NCBI RefSeq assembly: GCF_010731615.1
Contig: NZ_AP022618.1
Coordinates: 1,302,001 to 1,366,000 of the forward strand
Length of the DNA stretch: 64,000 bases
Source of the DNA: Mycolicibacterium insubricum
Lineage (GTDB): Bacteria > Actinomycetota > Actinomycetes > Mycobacteriales > Mycobacteriaceae
Direction of reading: 5' to 3'
Made by a program: the position numbers and the translations under genes. Each line of letters opens with the position of its first letter. Position 1 is the stretch's first letter. This document shows positions 50,902 through 60,720 of this stretch, piece after piece. The notes beneath the pieces were generated by a model. That model had not been told where the DNA came from and ran no database searches. It worked only from the letters and a program-made list of their open reading frames with translations.

Positions 50902-51641
50902 CCGGCGTCCGCGTCGAGCGCAACGGGCCGGTGACGACGGTCGTCATGAACCGGCCGGGTGCCCGCAACGCCGTCGACCGGCCGACCGCCGAGGAGCTGC
51001 ACGCCGCGTTCGCCGAGTTCGACGCCGACGACGACGCCGCGGTCGCGGTGCTCTGGGGCGACGGAGGCACCTTCTGCGCTGGTGCCGACCTCAAGGCGTT
51101 CGGTACCCCCGAGATGAATCGCACCGAGCCGCACGGGCCCGGTCCGATGGGCCCCACCCGGATGCAGCTGTCCAAACCGGTGATCGCCGCGGTCAGCGGC
51201 TACGCCGTGGCCGGAGGGCTGGAGCTGGCGCTGTGGTGCGACCTGCGCATCGCCGAGGAAGACGCCACCTTCGGGGTGTTCTGCCGGCGCTGGGGAGTGC
51301 CGCTGATCGACGGCGGCACGGTCCGGTTGCCCCGGCTGATCGGGCACGGCCGGGCGATGGACCTGATCCTGACCGGCCGAGCCGTGGGTGCGGCCGAAGC
51401 CCTCGACATCGGCCTGGTCAACCGGGTGGTCCCGCCGGGGCAGGCCCGCGCCGCCGCCGAGGAAATGGCCGCCGAACTGGCCGCCCTGCCGCAGCGGTGC
51501 CTGCGCGCCGACCGAGATGCGGCGCTGGCCGCATGGGGGCTCAGCGAGGCCGACGCGCTGGCCGCCGAGTTCACCAGTCTGGCCAGGGTCGCCGACGAAC
51601 CGCTGACCGGCGCGCGACGGTTCACCGAGCGCGCGGTTTAG
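50898..51641 (+). CDS. echA5: Enoyl-CoA hydratase/isomerase, EchA5-type
   Basis: This 247-residue crotonase starts at ATG 50898. The oxyanion-hole segments are GGTFCAGADLKAFGTPEM and AAVSGYAVAGGLELALWCD, and the C-terminal half has RRWGVPLIDGGTVRLPRLIGHG, which is close to mycobacterial EchA5. It hydrates enoyl-CoA in beta-oxidation-like reactions, though the catalytic acidic pair of classic hydratases is not obvious. The synteny (PaaX, DUF2628, echA5) supports the name. Confidence 0.9.
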   Translation: MTGVRVERNGPVTTVVMNRPGARNAVDRPTAEELHAAFAEFDADDDAAVAVLWGDGGTFCAGADLKAFGTPEMNRTEPHGPGPMGPTRMQLSKPVIAAVSGYAVAGGLELALWCDLRIAEEDATFGVFCRRWGVPLIDGGTVRLPRLIGHGRAMDLILTGRAVGAAEALDIGLVNRVVPPGQARAAAEEMAAELAALPQRCLRADRDAALAAWGLSEADALAAEFTSLARVADEPLTGARRFTERAV

Positions 51642-52003
51642 CCCCGCCGAACGGTGTTGCCCGCGGCCGCATCGACCTGCGGGTTCCCGTCGTCGTAGCG
51701 GATCGTGTTGTTGATCCCGGTCGCGTGGATGCGCCCGCTGATCGCCGCCGCGTTCACCCGGTTGTCGTTGCCCGGCACGTCGACGTTCGCGCACCGGCCG
51801 GTGACCGTCAAGGTGTTGTTGGAGCCGGTCACCGTCAGCGACCTGCCCTCGGCGCAGTCGACGGTCATCGTGGTTCCCACGCCCGCATAGGAGATGGCGT
51901 CGCCGGGCGCCCCGTGCCCGTCAGAGGTGCCGCCGTCCGACCCGCAGCCGGTCACCGACAGTCCGAGGGCTACCGCCAGCAGGAGGTGCGCGACGGGTCG
52001 CAC
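51638..52003 (-). CDS. DUF3060 lipoprotein
   Basis: This 121-residue protein has a signal peptide with lipobox SVTGC (Cys20). The mature part contains the DUF3060 repeats seen as short beta-helix turns with Asn (LTVTGSNNTLTVTGRCANVDV, VPGNDNRVNAAAIS, GINNTIRYDDGN in part). It is a surface or periplasmic lipoprotein of unknown role, convergent with echA5 by four bases. It is followed by a second DUF3060 gene, the pair corresponding to Rv0679c and Rv0680c. Confidence 0.85.
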   Translation of the reverse strand: MRPVAHLLLAVALGLSVTGCGSDGGTSDGHGAPGDAISYAGVGTTMTVDCAEGRSLTVTGSNNTLTVTGRCANVDVPGNDNRVNAAAISGRIHATGINNTIRYDDGNPQVDAAAGNTVRRG

Positions 52004-52007
52004 GTCA

Positions 52008-52400
52008 TCAGCCGCTGATCTGGTTGATGATGTTGGTCATGCCCAGTTCGCGGCCCCGGTCGACAACGTAGGGCTGCCCGGACTTGTAGAGCACGGTGTT
52101 GCCGGAGCCGTAGACGGTGATGTCGTTGACCACGTTGTCGGCGATGACGGTGTTGTTCGACCCCTGGGTGGTGACCGCCCAGCAGCTGCCCAGCGCGGTG
52201 ATGGTGTTGTTCGCCCCGTTGACGAACAGCGTCGCGTCGTTGCATTCGATGGTCTCCACGCTGCCCATCTTCGTGATGTGGGTGTCGCCGTTCTTGGCGC
52301 CGGCGGGCGCCGCGCCGGACAGCGCGACGCCGGTCAGCGCGGCCGACGAAACCAACAGCGCGGTGCACGACATGCAAACCCCGGCCAAACTCCGCCTCAT
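52008..52400 (-). CDS. Secreted DUF3060 protein
   Basis: This 130-residue protein starts at ATG 52400 and has a signal peptide of about 32 residues without a clear lipobox (SGAAPAGAKNGD). It carries the same Asn-rich beta-helix repeats as its neighbour (ATLFVNGANNTITALGS, TTQGSNNTVIADNVV, YGSGNTVLYKSG). The paired DUF3060 genes are 4 bases apart and probably co-transcribed. Function is unknown. Confidence 0.82.
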   Translation of the reverse strand: MRRSLAGVCMSCTALLVSSAALTGVALSGAAPAGAKNGDTHITKMGSVETIECNDATLFVNGANNTITALGSCWAVTTQGSNNTVIADNVVNDITVYGSGNTVLYKSGQPYVVDRGRELGMTNIINQISG

Positions 52401-52495
52401 GGCCGATGAGCCTACGTCAATTAGAGTGCTTTGCTGGTGCTGTTCGCCGGCGCCCACCGCACCGTGCAGCACGACGCCTTCGAAGGGACCCCGGT

Positions 52496-53107
52496 ATGCC
52501 CCCCACCCCCGACACTCGGTCGTCGGGCACCCGGGCGCGCGGGGGCGGGCGCGGGGCCAAACTCAGCCGCGACGTCATCGTCAACGCGGCACTGGCGTTC
52601 CTCGACCGCAAGGGCTGGGATTCGCTGACCATCAACGCGCTGGCCAGCCACCTCGGTACCAAGGGCCCGTCGTTGTACAACCACGTCGACAGCCTCGACG
52701 ACCTGCGCCGCGCGGTGCGGATGCGGGTGATCGACGACATCATCGGGATGATCAACACCGCCGCCGAGGGACGCGTTCGCGACGACGCGGTGCTGGTCAC
52801 CGCGGCGGCCTACCGCAGCTACGCCCATCACCACCCGGGCCGCTACGCCGCCTTCACCCGGCTGCCGTTCGGGGACGACGACCCCGAGTACGCGGTCGCG
52901 ACCAAGGCTGCCGCCGCGCCGGTCATCGCGGTCCTGGCCTCCTACGGGCTGGACGCCGAGCAGGCATACGTTGCGGCGCTGGAGTTCTGGTCGGCCATCC
53001 ACGGCTTCGTGCTGCTGGAGATGACCGGCGTGATGGACGACGTCGACGCCGACGCGGTGTTCTCCGACATGGTGTTGCGGCTCAGCGTGGGCCTGCAGAA
53101 ACGTTGA
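52496..53107 (+). CDS. TetR/AcrR-family transcriptional regulator
   Basis: This 203-residue protein starts at ATG 52496 behind GAAGGGA. After a Thr/Gly-rich N-terminus, the helix-turn-helix reads LSRDVIVNAALAFLDRKGWDSL and NALASHLGTKGPSLYNHVDS. The C-terminal helical domain (FWSAIHGFVLLEMTGVMDD) is of the TetR_C-type. It matches Rv0681, immediately upstream of rpsL. Its target is not evident; the DUF3060 genes are divergent from it. Confidence 0.88.
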   Translation: MPPTPDTRSSGTRARGGGRGAKLSRDVIVNAALAFLDRKGWDSLTINALASHLGTKGPSLYNHVDSLDDLRRAVRMRVIDDIIGMINTAAEGRVRDDAVLVTAAAYRSYAHHHPGRYAAFTRLPFGDDDPEYAVATKAAAAPVIAVLASYGLDAEQAYVAALEFWSAIHGFVLLEMTGVMDDVDADAVFSDMVLRLSVGLQKR

Positions 53108-53141
53108 TGTCGCGGCGGGTGCGGGGCGCCGTCCGTGCGCT

Positions 53142-53171
53142 TTGACCTGTGCTACGCCGGGCGGGTAAGGT
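53142..53171 (+). promoter_or_regulatory. Probable promoter of the rpsL-rpsG-fusA-tuf operon
   Basis: TTGACC at 53142-53147 and TAAGGT at 53166-53171 are 18 bases apart, near the housekeeping consensus, about 230 bases before rpsL. The 293 bases between tetR and rpsL hold no gene that I can support. Confidence 0.6.
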
Positions 53172-53400
53172 AGGACCTCGTGCCTGGCCACCAGGCGCGC
53201 ACGCCGCTGTCCAGCAGGGGTTATGTGCGCACGCCGGGCGAATTCGCATGTGCAAGCATCGCTGAATCTAGCCGATTCACGTCGGTGTGAGCGCGCGCGA
53301 CACGCCCGGTCGCGGGGTAAGGGACCGGGGCATAACTGCAGTACAGAGACCTCGCGTCGACAAACCTCAGAGAAGTAGTAGCAACACAGGAAGCCGGTAA

Positions 53401-53775
53401 ATGCCAACCATCAACCAGCTGGTCCGCAAGGGCCGCCACGACAAGGCTGCGAAGGTGAAGACCGCGGCGCTTAAGGGCAGCCCGCAGCGCCGTGGCGTGT
53501 GCACCCGCGTGTACACCACCACCCCGAAGAAGCCGAACTCGGCGCTTCGCAAGGTCGCACGTGTGCGTCTGACCAGCGGCGTTGAAGTCACCGCATACAT
53601 TCCGGGCGAAGGCCACAACCTGCAGGAGCACTCGATGGTGCTGGTGCGCGGCGGCCGTGTGAAGGACCTTCCCGGTGTGCGCTACAAGATCATCCGCGGT
53701 TCGCTGGACACCCAGGGTGTCAAGAACCGCAAGCAGGCACGCAGCCGCTACGGCGCGAAGAAGGAGAAGAGCTAA
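53401..53775 (+). CDS. rpsL: 30S ribosomal protein S12
   Basis: This 124-residue protein starts [12 protein letters not shown] and has the decoding-site motif [20 protein letters not shown]. Lys43 and Lys88 are both present, so the classical streptomycin-resistance substitutions are absent. The ATG follows AGGAAG. It is the first gene of the str operon, overlapping rpsG by one base. Confidence 0.97.
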   Translation: MPTINQLVRKGRHDKAAKVKTAALKGSPQRRGVCTRVYTTTPKKPNSALRKVARVRLTSGVEVTAYIPGEGHNLQEHSMVLVRGGRVKDLPGVRYKIIRGSLDTQGVKNRKQARSRYGAKKEKS

Positions 53776-54245
53776 TGCCGCGCAAGGGGCCCGCGCCGAA
53801 GCGCCCGCTGGTCAATGACCCGGTCTACGGATCGCAGCTGGTGACCCAGCTGGTCAACAAGGTTCTGCTGGACGGCAAGAAGTCCACCGCCGAGCGCATC
53901 GTCTACGGCGCGCTGGAGCAGGCCCGCGACAAGACCGGTACCGACCCGGTCGTCACCCTCAAGCGCGCGCTGGACAACGTCAAGCCGAGCCTCGAGGTCC
54001 GCAGCCGCCGCGTCGGTGGCGCCACCTACCAGGTGCCCGTCGAGGTCCGCCCGGACCGCTCCACCACGCTGGCCCTGCGCTGGCTGGTCAGCTTCTCCCG
54101 GGCCCGTCGGGAAAAGACCATGGTCGAGCGGCTGGCCAACGAGATCCTCGATGCCAGCAACGGCCTGGGCGCCTCCGTCAAGCGACGTGAGGACACCCAC
54201 AAGATGGCCGAGGCCAACCGCGCCTTCGCGCACTACCGCTGGTGA
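53775..54245 (+). CDS. rpsG: 30S ribosomal protein S7
   Basis: This 156-residue protein begins [20 protein letters not shown] and contains the S7 body [20 protein letters not shown] (seen with a leading variation) and [23 protein letters not shown] helices. S7 nucleates the 30S head. It begins at the last base of rpsL, showing tight coupling, and is followed by fusA. Confidence 0.96.
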   Translation: MPRKGPAPKRPLVNDPVYGSQLVTQLVNKVLLDGKKSTAERIVYGALEQARDKTGTDPVVTLKRALDNVKPSLEVRSRRVGGATYQVPVEVRPDRSTTLALRWLVSFSRARREKTMVERLANEILDASNGLGASVKRREDTHKMAEANRAFAHYRW

Positions 54246-54340
54246 TGACGCCCGGCGGCCGCTACCGGCCGCCGGCGCAAACCGCATGACCTGCGCCGCA
54301 GGTACACAACCGAACTGATCGAAAGAGTGGGAATTTCACC

Positions 54341-56443
<2,103 letters not shown>

Positions 56444-56539
56444 GACCATCCGGGTTCGTGGACTACTCTGCTAACCCGGCTGACAAAGAAATCAACCCTG
56501 CTTTAACCAGAAGCACCAACTAGTCCAGGAGGACAAGAA

Positions 56540-57730
56540 GTGGCGAAGGCGAAGTTCGAGCGGACGAAGCCGCACGTCAACATCGGGACCATCGGTCACG
56601 TTGACCACGGCAAGACCACGCTGACCGCGGCTATCACCAAGGTTCTGCACGATAAGTACCCCGATTTGAACGAGTCGCGCGCATTCGACCAGATCGACAA
56701 TGCGCCCGAGGAGCGTCAGCGCGGTATCACCATCAACATCTCGCATGTTGAGTACCAGACCGAGAAGCGCCACTACGCGCACGTTGATGCCCCCGGCCAC
56801 GCCGACTACATCAAGAACATGATCACCGGTGCCGCCCAGATGGACGGCGCGATCCTGGTGGTTGCCGCCACCGACGGCCCGATGCCGCAGACCCGCGAGC
56901 ACGTGCTGCTCGCCCGTCAGGTCGGCGTGCCCTACATCCTGGTCGCGCTGAACAAGTCGGACATGGTCGAGGACGAGGAGCTCCTGGAGCTCGTCGAGAT
57001 GGAGGTCCGCGAACTGCTGGCCGCCCAGGACTTCGACGAGGACGCCCCGGTCATCCGGGTCTCCGCGCTGAAGGCCCTCGAGGGTGACGCGACCTGGGTC
57101 AAGTCCGTTGAGGACCTGATGGAGGCCGTCGACGAGTCGATCCCGGACCCGGTCCGCGAGACCGACAAGCCGTTCCTGATGCCCGTCGAGGACGTCTTCA
57201 CCATCACCGGCCGTGGCACCGTGGTCACCGGTCGCGTCGAGCGTGGCGTGATCAACGTGAACGAGGAAGTCGAGATCGTCGGCATCCGCCCGACCACCAC
57301 CAAGACCACCGTCACCGGTGTCGAGATGTTCCGCAAGCTGCTCGACCAGGGCCAGGCGGGCGACAACGTCGGTTTGCTGGTTCGTGGCATCAAGCGCGAG
57401 GACGTCGAGCGTGGCCAGGTTGTGGTCAAGCCCGGCACCACCACCCCGCACACCGAGTTCGAGGGCAGCGTCTACATCCTGTCCAAGGACGAGGGCGGCC
57501 GCCACACGCCGTTCTTCAACAACTACCGCCCGCAGTTCTACTTCCGTACCACGGACGTGACCGGCGTGGTTACCCTGCCCGAGGGCACCGAGATGGTGAT
57601 GCCCGGTGACAACACCGACATCTCCGTCAAGCTGATCCAGCCGGTCGCCATGGACGAGGGCCTGCGGTTCGCCATCCGTGAGGGTGGCCGCACCGTCGGC
57701 GCCGGCCGGGTTACCAAGATCATCAAGTGA
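56540..57730 (+). CDS. tuf: Elongation factor Tu
   Basis: This 396-residue GTPase starts at GTG 56540 behind AGGAGG. It has [14 protein letters not shown] (G1), DAPGHADYI (G3), ALNKSDMV (G4), and the C-terminal [14 protein letters not shown]. It delivers aminoacyl-tRNA to the ribosome. The window shows one tuf gene. A terminator follows directly. Confidence 0.97.
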   Translation: MAKAKFERTKPHVNIGTIGHVDHGKTTLTAAITKVLHDKYPDLNESRAFDQIDNAPEERQRGITINISHVEYQTEKRHYAHVDAPGHADYIKNMITGAAQMDGAILVVAATDGPMPQTREHVLLARQVGVPYILVALNKSDMVEDEELLELVEMEVRELLAAQDFDEDAPVIRVSALKALEGDATWVKSVEDLMEAVDESIPDPVRETDKPFLMPVEDVFTITGRGTVVTGRVERGVINVNEEVEIVGIRPTTTKTTVTGVEMFRKLLDQGQAGDNVGLLVRGIKREDVERGQVVVKPGTTTPHTEFEGSVYILSKDEGGRHTPFFNNYRPQFYFRTTDVTGVVTLPEGTEMVMPGDNTDISVKLIQPVAMDEGLRFAIREGGRTVGAGRVTKIIK

Positions 57731-57742
57731 TCTGATCTAGGC

Positions 57743-57789
57743 ACACGAAAGTGGCGCTCACCCCTACGGGTGGGCGCCACTTTCGTTGT
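57743..57789 (+). terminator. Intrinsic terminator of the str operon
   Basis: CGAAAGTGGCGC at 57746-57757 pairs with GCGCCACTTTCG at 57774-57785, with an inner CACCC/GGGTG stem; the arms extend into ACA/TGT outside. There is no long T tract. It ends the tuf transcript. Confidence 0.8.
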
Positions 57790-57832
57790 GTGCGGGCGTC
57801 CCTGGGGTTGGGCTCCCGGCAGTCCGCGGCCA

Positions 57833-58012
57833 GATTGACGCCCGGGCTGTTCCAAGTGGGCGGTATTCGTTGAGATTGACAGCTGGGTCGTTGCGGGCGG
57901 GCCGTTCCTGTCGAAATCGACGCCCGGGCTGCACCGCCGGCCCGGGAACCGCCCAGGCGTCGATTTCGGTGAGCCTGCCGTTGTGCGTACGGCCTTGGCG
58001 TCGATCTCGACG
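57833..58012. repeat. Degenerate direct and inverted repeats in the tuf-lipoprotein gap
   Basis: GATTGACGCCCGGGCTGT at 57833-57850 recurs as AATCGACGCCCGGGCTG at 57915-57931, with a third weaker copy at 57871-57889. CGAAATCGACGCC at 57912-57924 is the exact reverse complement of GGCGTCGATTTCG at 57956-57968, and GGCGTCGATCTCGA lies at 57997-58010. No gene is supported in 57790-58109; the region appears to be a dispersed-repeat type intergenic. Confidence 0.7.
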
Positions 58013-58109
58013 AGCTTCCCGGGTGGGTACCGAACTTTGTTCTACGGACGCCGATTTCGGCCGCTTCGCTGGTGTTCGCTGGGCGGACACGTTGCGCTGA
58101 GGTGGCGGC

Positions 58110-58784
58110 TCACGCAACGCCGACGAAATAGGCCTTGGTAACCCGCAGTGTGGTCAGCGGCCCCTTCGAACCACCCACCTCCACGCTCCATCCGCCCGGG
58201 TTCTTGGTGATTCCGTGGTCGGATCCGGAGCCGCCCCAGACCGCAACAAAGTCGGCCTGGACGGTTCCGCCTTGGCAATAGAAGGCTCCGTAGTAGTCGG
58301 GGTGCTGCTCTTGGGCGCTCCAGCTGCCGCCGAGCCGGGCCCGGCAAGTGGTGCCGTCCTCGAGTTCGATCCCGATCGGACGGGCCGGTTCCGTTCGTGG
58401 TCTCATCGACCCGTAGTTCGTGGTGGGTCGCTTTTTCAGTGTCGTTTGGAACGGATCCTGCAGGCACAGTAGGTAGCTACCGCCCTGGGTGGGCCAGCAG
58501 GCGTCGCCCATGTCCGCGCTCGAGCCACATTCCACGACACCGCCGGTGACGTCGTAGCGTGACTCGCTACCGTAGGTGCAGTCCGTTGGCATGTTGAGCA
58601 TCGAGTCGTCCTCGACAAAGCCCGGCATCAGGTTGCCGTCGTGATCAACGGGCTTGAGGATGATTTCTTCTGGTACTGATTTCGGCTGAGCAGCCGGGCT
58701 GCCTGACGGCGTGTCACTGCCCCGGGAACATCCGGCCAGCAGTAGACAGGCGACGGCCAGCAGCGAAAGAACCCCCCGAGTCAT
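58110..58784 (-). CDS. Lipoprotein of unknown function
   Basis: This 224-residue protein has a signal peptide MTRGVLSLLAVACLLLAGC with lipobox Cys19. The mature domain is Cys-rich and beta-like (TDCTYGSESRYD, VECGSSADMGDACWPTQGG, CLQDP, CRARLGGSW, YCQGG), with eight or so cysteines that may form disulphides. No family is recognised. Its leader DNA is nearly identical to that of the VWA lipoprotein gene at 62565. It belongs to a local set of lipoprotein genes. Confidence 0.8.
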   Translation of the reverse strand: MTRGVLSLLAVACLLLAGCSRGSDTPSGSPAAQPKSVPEEIILKPVDHDGNLMPGFVEDDSMLNMPTDCTYGSESRYDVTGGVVECGSSADMGDACWPTQGGSYLLCLQDPFQTTLKKRPTTNYGSMRPRTEPARPIGIELEDGTTCRARLGGSWSAQEQHPDYYGAFYCQGGTVQADFVAVWGGSGSDHGITKNPGGWSVEVGGSKGPLTTLRVTKAYFVGVA

Positions 58785-58790
58785 GCCCGG
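58713..58790. repeat. Duplicated lipoprotein leader DNA, copy 1
   Basis: This segment of about 78 bases encodes the signal peptide of the 58784 gene and its upstream flank. It matches 62494-62571 with only about two differences (a C/G near the left end and a C/T near 58772), and resembles 60588-60661 more loosely. It indicates recent duplication or gene conversion of the export signal. Confidence 0.85.
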
Positions 58791-58864
58791 AGTATAGGAA
58801 AGTCCGGACCCGCAGGACAGGATGTCGGTCGATCAGCTGACTAATTACTGTGAAGGAACTGTGA

Positions 58865-59554
58865 TTGGATGGGCCGATGTCGAACGTGCAGATGACCCGG
58901 GGGCGGCGCGCGATCCAGCTGGGGGTGAAGGTCGGGGCGGCGTTGTGTGTTATCGGACTGGCGGGCTGCGGATCGTCGCACGAATCGCAACCGGCCGGCG
59001 CGGAGTCGACAGCGGCGGTCTCGTCGAAGCCGGATATCACCCACATGTCGGAAACGCTTGTCGTGGGGCGGGACTCGTTCCCTGACGTTCCCGGCGGGGA
59101 CTGGCGAGCGCCGTACATGTACGAGCATCCGGAGTCGGACGAATCCGCCGAGTGCGGTCCAATGCTGAATCAATATGTGCGTGGCGAGGATTCGATGGCG
59201 TTGGCGAGTTTGAAGAAGGACGGCAACAAGCCCAGCTTCCGAATCGACCTGACGTTGCCGTCAGAACCGCTACCGAATTGGCATGCATTGTCGGAGAAGT
59301 GCAGGTCGATTGGGCAATTCGAGCTGACGCCGAGATCGCTCGACGGACTTCCTGCGTGGGCGGTGGCATCTGACATCAACCTCGACGACGGTCAAGGCGA
59401 CAAGCCCGGCTTGTCAATCGCGGGCGACTACCGGGGGCTCGTCATCTACCTGCAGGCGCAACGTCAGCCGACCGGCCTCACCGACGCCGACCTCGCCGCG
59501 TGCGTAAAGCTGTTCAACGACCAGGTCGCGAAACTCGAAGCCGCGCCCGCCTAA
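58865..59554 (+). CDS. Lipoprotein, LpqN/DUF5642-like
   Basis: This protein of up to 229 residues has a hydrophobic leader and lipobox GLAGC (Cys35 from TTG 58865, Cys31 from ATG 58877). TTG has AAGGA seven bases upstream; a later Met would give a more typical leader of 26 residues. The mature part includes VGRDSFPDVPGGDWRAP, RIDLTLPSEPLPNWHALSEKC and LVIYLQAQRQPTGLTDAD, resembling mycobacterial LpqN-like lipoproteins. It is divergent from the 58784 gene. Start choice is uncertain. Confidence 0.7.
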   Translation: MDGPMSNVQMTRGRRAIQLGVKVGAALCVIGLAGCGSSHESQPAGAESTAAVSSKPDITHMSETLVVGRDSFPDVPGGDWRAPYMYEHPESDESAECGPMLNQYVRGEDSMALASLKKDGNKPSFRIDLTLPSEPLPNWHALSEKCRSIGQFELTPRSLDGLPAWAVASDINLDDGQGDKPGLSIAGDYRGLVIYLQAQRQPTGLTDADLAACVKLFNDQVAKLEAAPA

Positions 59555-60222
59555 TCGAGGACCCGCTCCGTGGAGGTCCACTGGCCGCCCTTGAACCGGT
59601 GGGTGACCTCGACGGTGGCGTCGGGGGAGAAGCCGAGTTTGTCGGCGCCGAGGGAGTCGGGGTAGATCAGCTGCTCGTCGGTGACGATCGTGGGGCCGTC
59701 GATCCGCAGTTCCTTGATGAAGCGTGATTCGCCGTAGGTTTCCCCGCGCAGCGGTGACGAGCCCGGGACGATGGTCTCGCCGACCTGCCTCGGGGCCGAG
59801 GTATCCGAGAAGTCGAATACACCAATGAATTTCATCATCGACGAGCGTCCAGCGCAGCAGTACTCAAAGGTCGATCCGAAGCAGGTGAAGGTGACCACCG
59901 CGTCCTCGGTACGGTCCCCGTCGGCGTCGATCCAACCCTCCAACTTCGGCTCGGTGATCGACGCGCCGCCGAATTCGCCCGACGGCAGGGTGGCTTCACC
60001 CTTGCCGTCGCGCACGTTGATCGGAACCGTGCTGGGCCAACCGTAGGAGCCGTGCGCACACACCCCGGCCGGGAAGGTCATGTTGCGGACGGTGGTGTCG
60101 GTGACACCGGCGGGCCTGGTGGGCTTCCCGTGCCCGAACGGCGACCACAGCTTTCCGCTGGAGGTGCATCCCGTCAGGAGCACACACACGACAGCGAGCA
60201 GCGACGGGATCTTCGGTGACAT
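59551..60222 (-). CDS. Lipoprotein of unknown function
   Basis: This 223-residue protein starts at ATG 60222 with AAAGGA seven bases upstream. The signal peptide MSPKIPSLLAVVCVLLTGC places lipobox Cys19 exactly as in its neighbours. The mature part has PTRPAGVTDTTVRNMTFP, a Cys-containing central region (FTCFGSTFEYCCAGRSS) and a C-terminal GFSPDATVEVTHRFKGGQW. No family is recognised. It overlaps the converging gene at 59554 by four bases. Confidence 0.75.
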   Translation of the reverse strand: MSPKIPSLLAVVCVLLTGCTSSGKLWSPFGHGKPTRPAGVTDTTVRNMTFPAGVCAHGSYGWPSTVPINVRDGKGEATLPSGEFGGASITEPKLEGWIDADGDRTEDAVVTFTCFGSTFEYCCAGRSSMMKFIGVFDFSDTSAPRQVGETIVPGSSPLRGETYGESRFIKELRIDGPTIVTDEQLIYPDSLGADKLGFSPDATVEVTHRFKGGQWTSTERVLD

Positions 60223-60238
60223 GTGTATTCCTTTGCTG

Positions 60239-60655
60239 CTAGCCGAAACTTCTGTATTCACTGCAGCCCTGCAACTCCTCCGCAATCTCGGGTGGAACCC
60301 CGCTGCTGGAGACGCAGTCCCAGTTGCCGCCGAGGGTGACGTATTGCCAGGTGCCGTTGACGCGGTGGAACAGCACCCGCACTCTCTGGAAACCAGGGCT
60401 TTCCGATGTCGTCGACGCCATCGCCCAGTCGTCGATACAGGTGGGTTCGTCCAGCCCGATGTTCCACATGGTTCGGGCATAGTCCACGTCGGGACTCTCC
60501 AGGAGTACAGGCAGCAGCGTCTTGCTGTTGCAGGCACCGGCAGATGCGCCGAACGCGGATCTCGGGTCTATACCGAAGGGAGCCTGCCCACCCCGCGAGC
60601 AGCCGGTGAGGAGCAGGCAGAGGGCGGCGATCAGCGAAAGAATCCCCCGAGTCAT
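60239..60655 (-). CDS. Small lipoprotein
   Basis: This 138-residue protein has signal peptide MTRGILSLIAALCLLLTGC with lipobox Cys19. The mature domain (about 115 residues) includes CNSKTLLPVLLESPDVD, CIDDWAMASTTSESP and YVTLGGNWDCVSSSGVPP, with several cysteines. It is probably a shortened or divergent relative of the 58784 protein in the same cluster. No function is known. Confidence 0.75.
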   Translation of the reverse strand: MTRGILSLIAALCLLLTGCSRGGQAPFGIDPRSAFGASAGACNSKTLLPVLLESPDVDYARTMWNIGLDEPTCIDDWAMASTTSESPGFQRVRVLFHRVNGTWQYVTLGGNWDCVSSSGVPPEIAEELQGCSEYRSFG

Positions 60656-60720
60656 GAGCGAAGTATAGGGACGCGTTCCATCGTTGTATTCAAGGCACGA
60701 ATGGAATTAAGCGGACCGAC

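Noticed and set aside
57764..58117. Open frames on both strands in the tuf-lipoprotein gap
   Set aside because: No ribosome binding site, no family resemblance, and the region consists of degenerate repeats; the frames are a product of the GC content.
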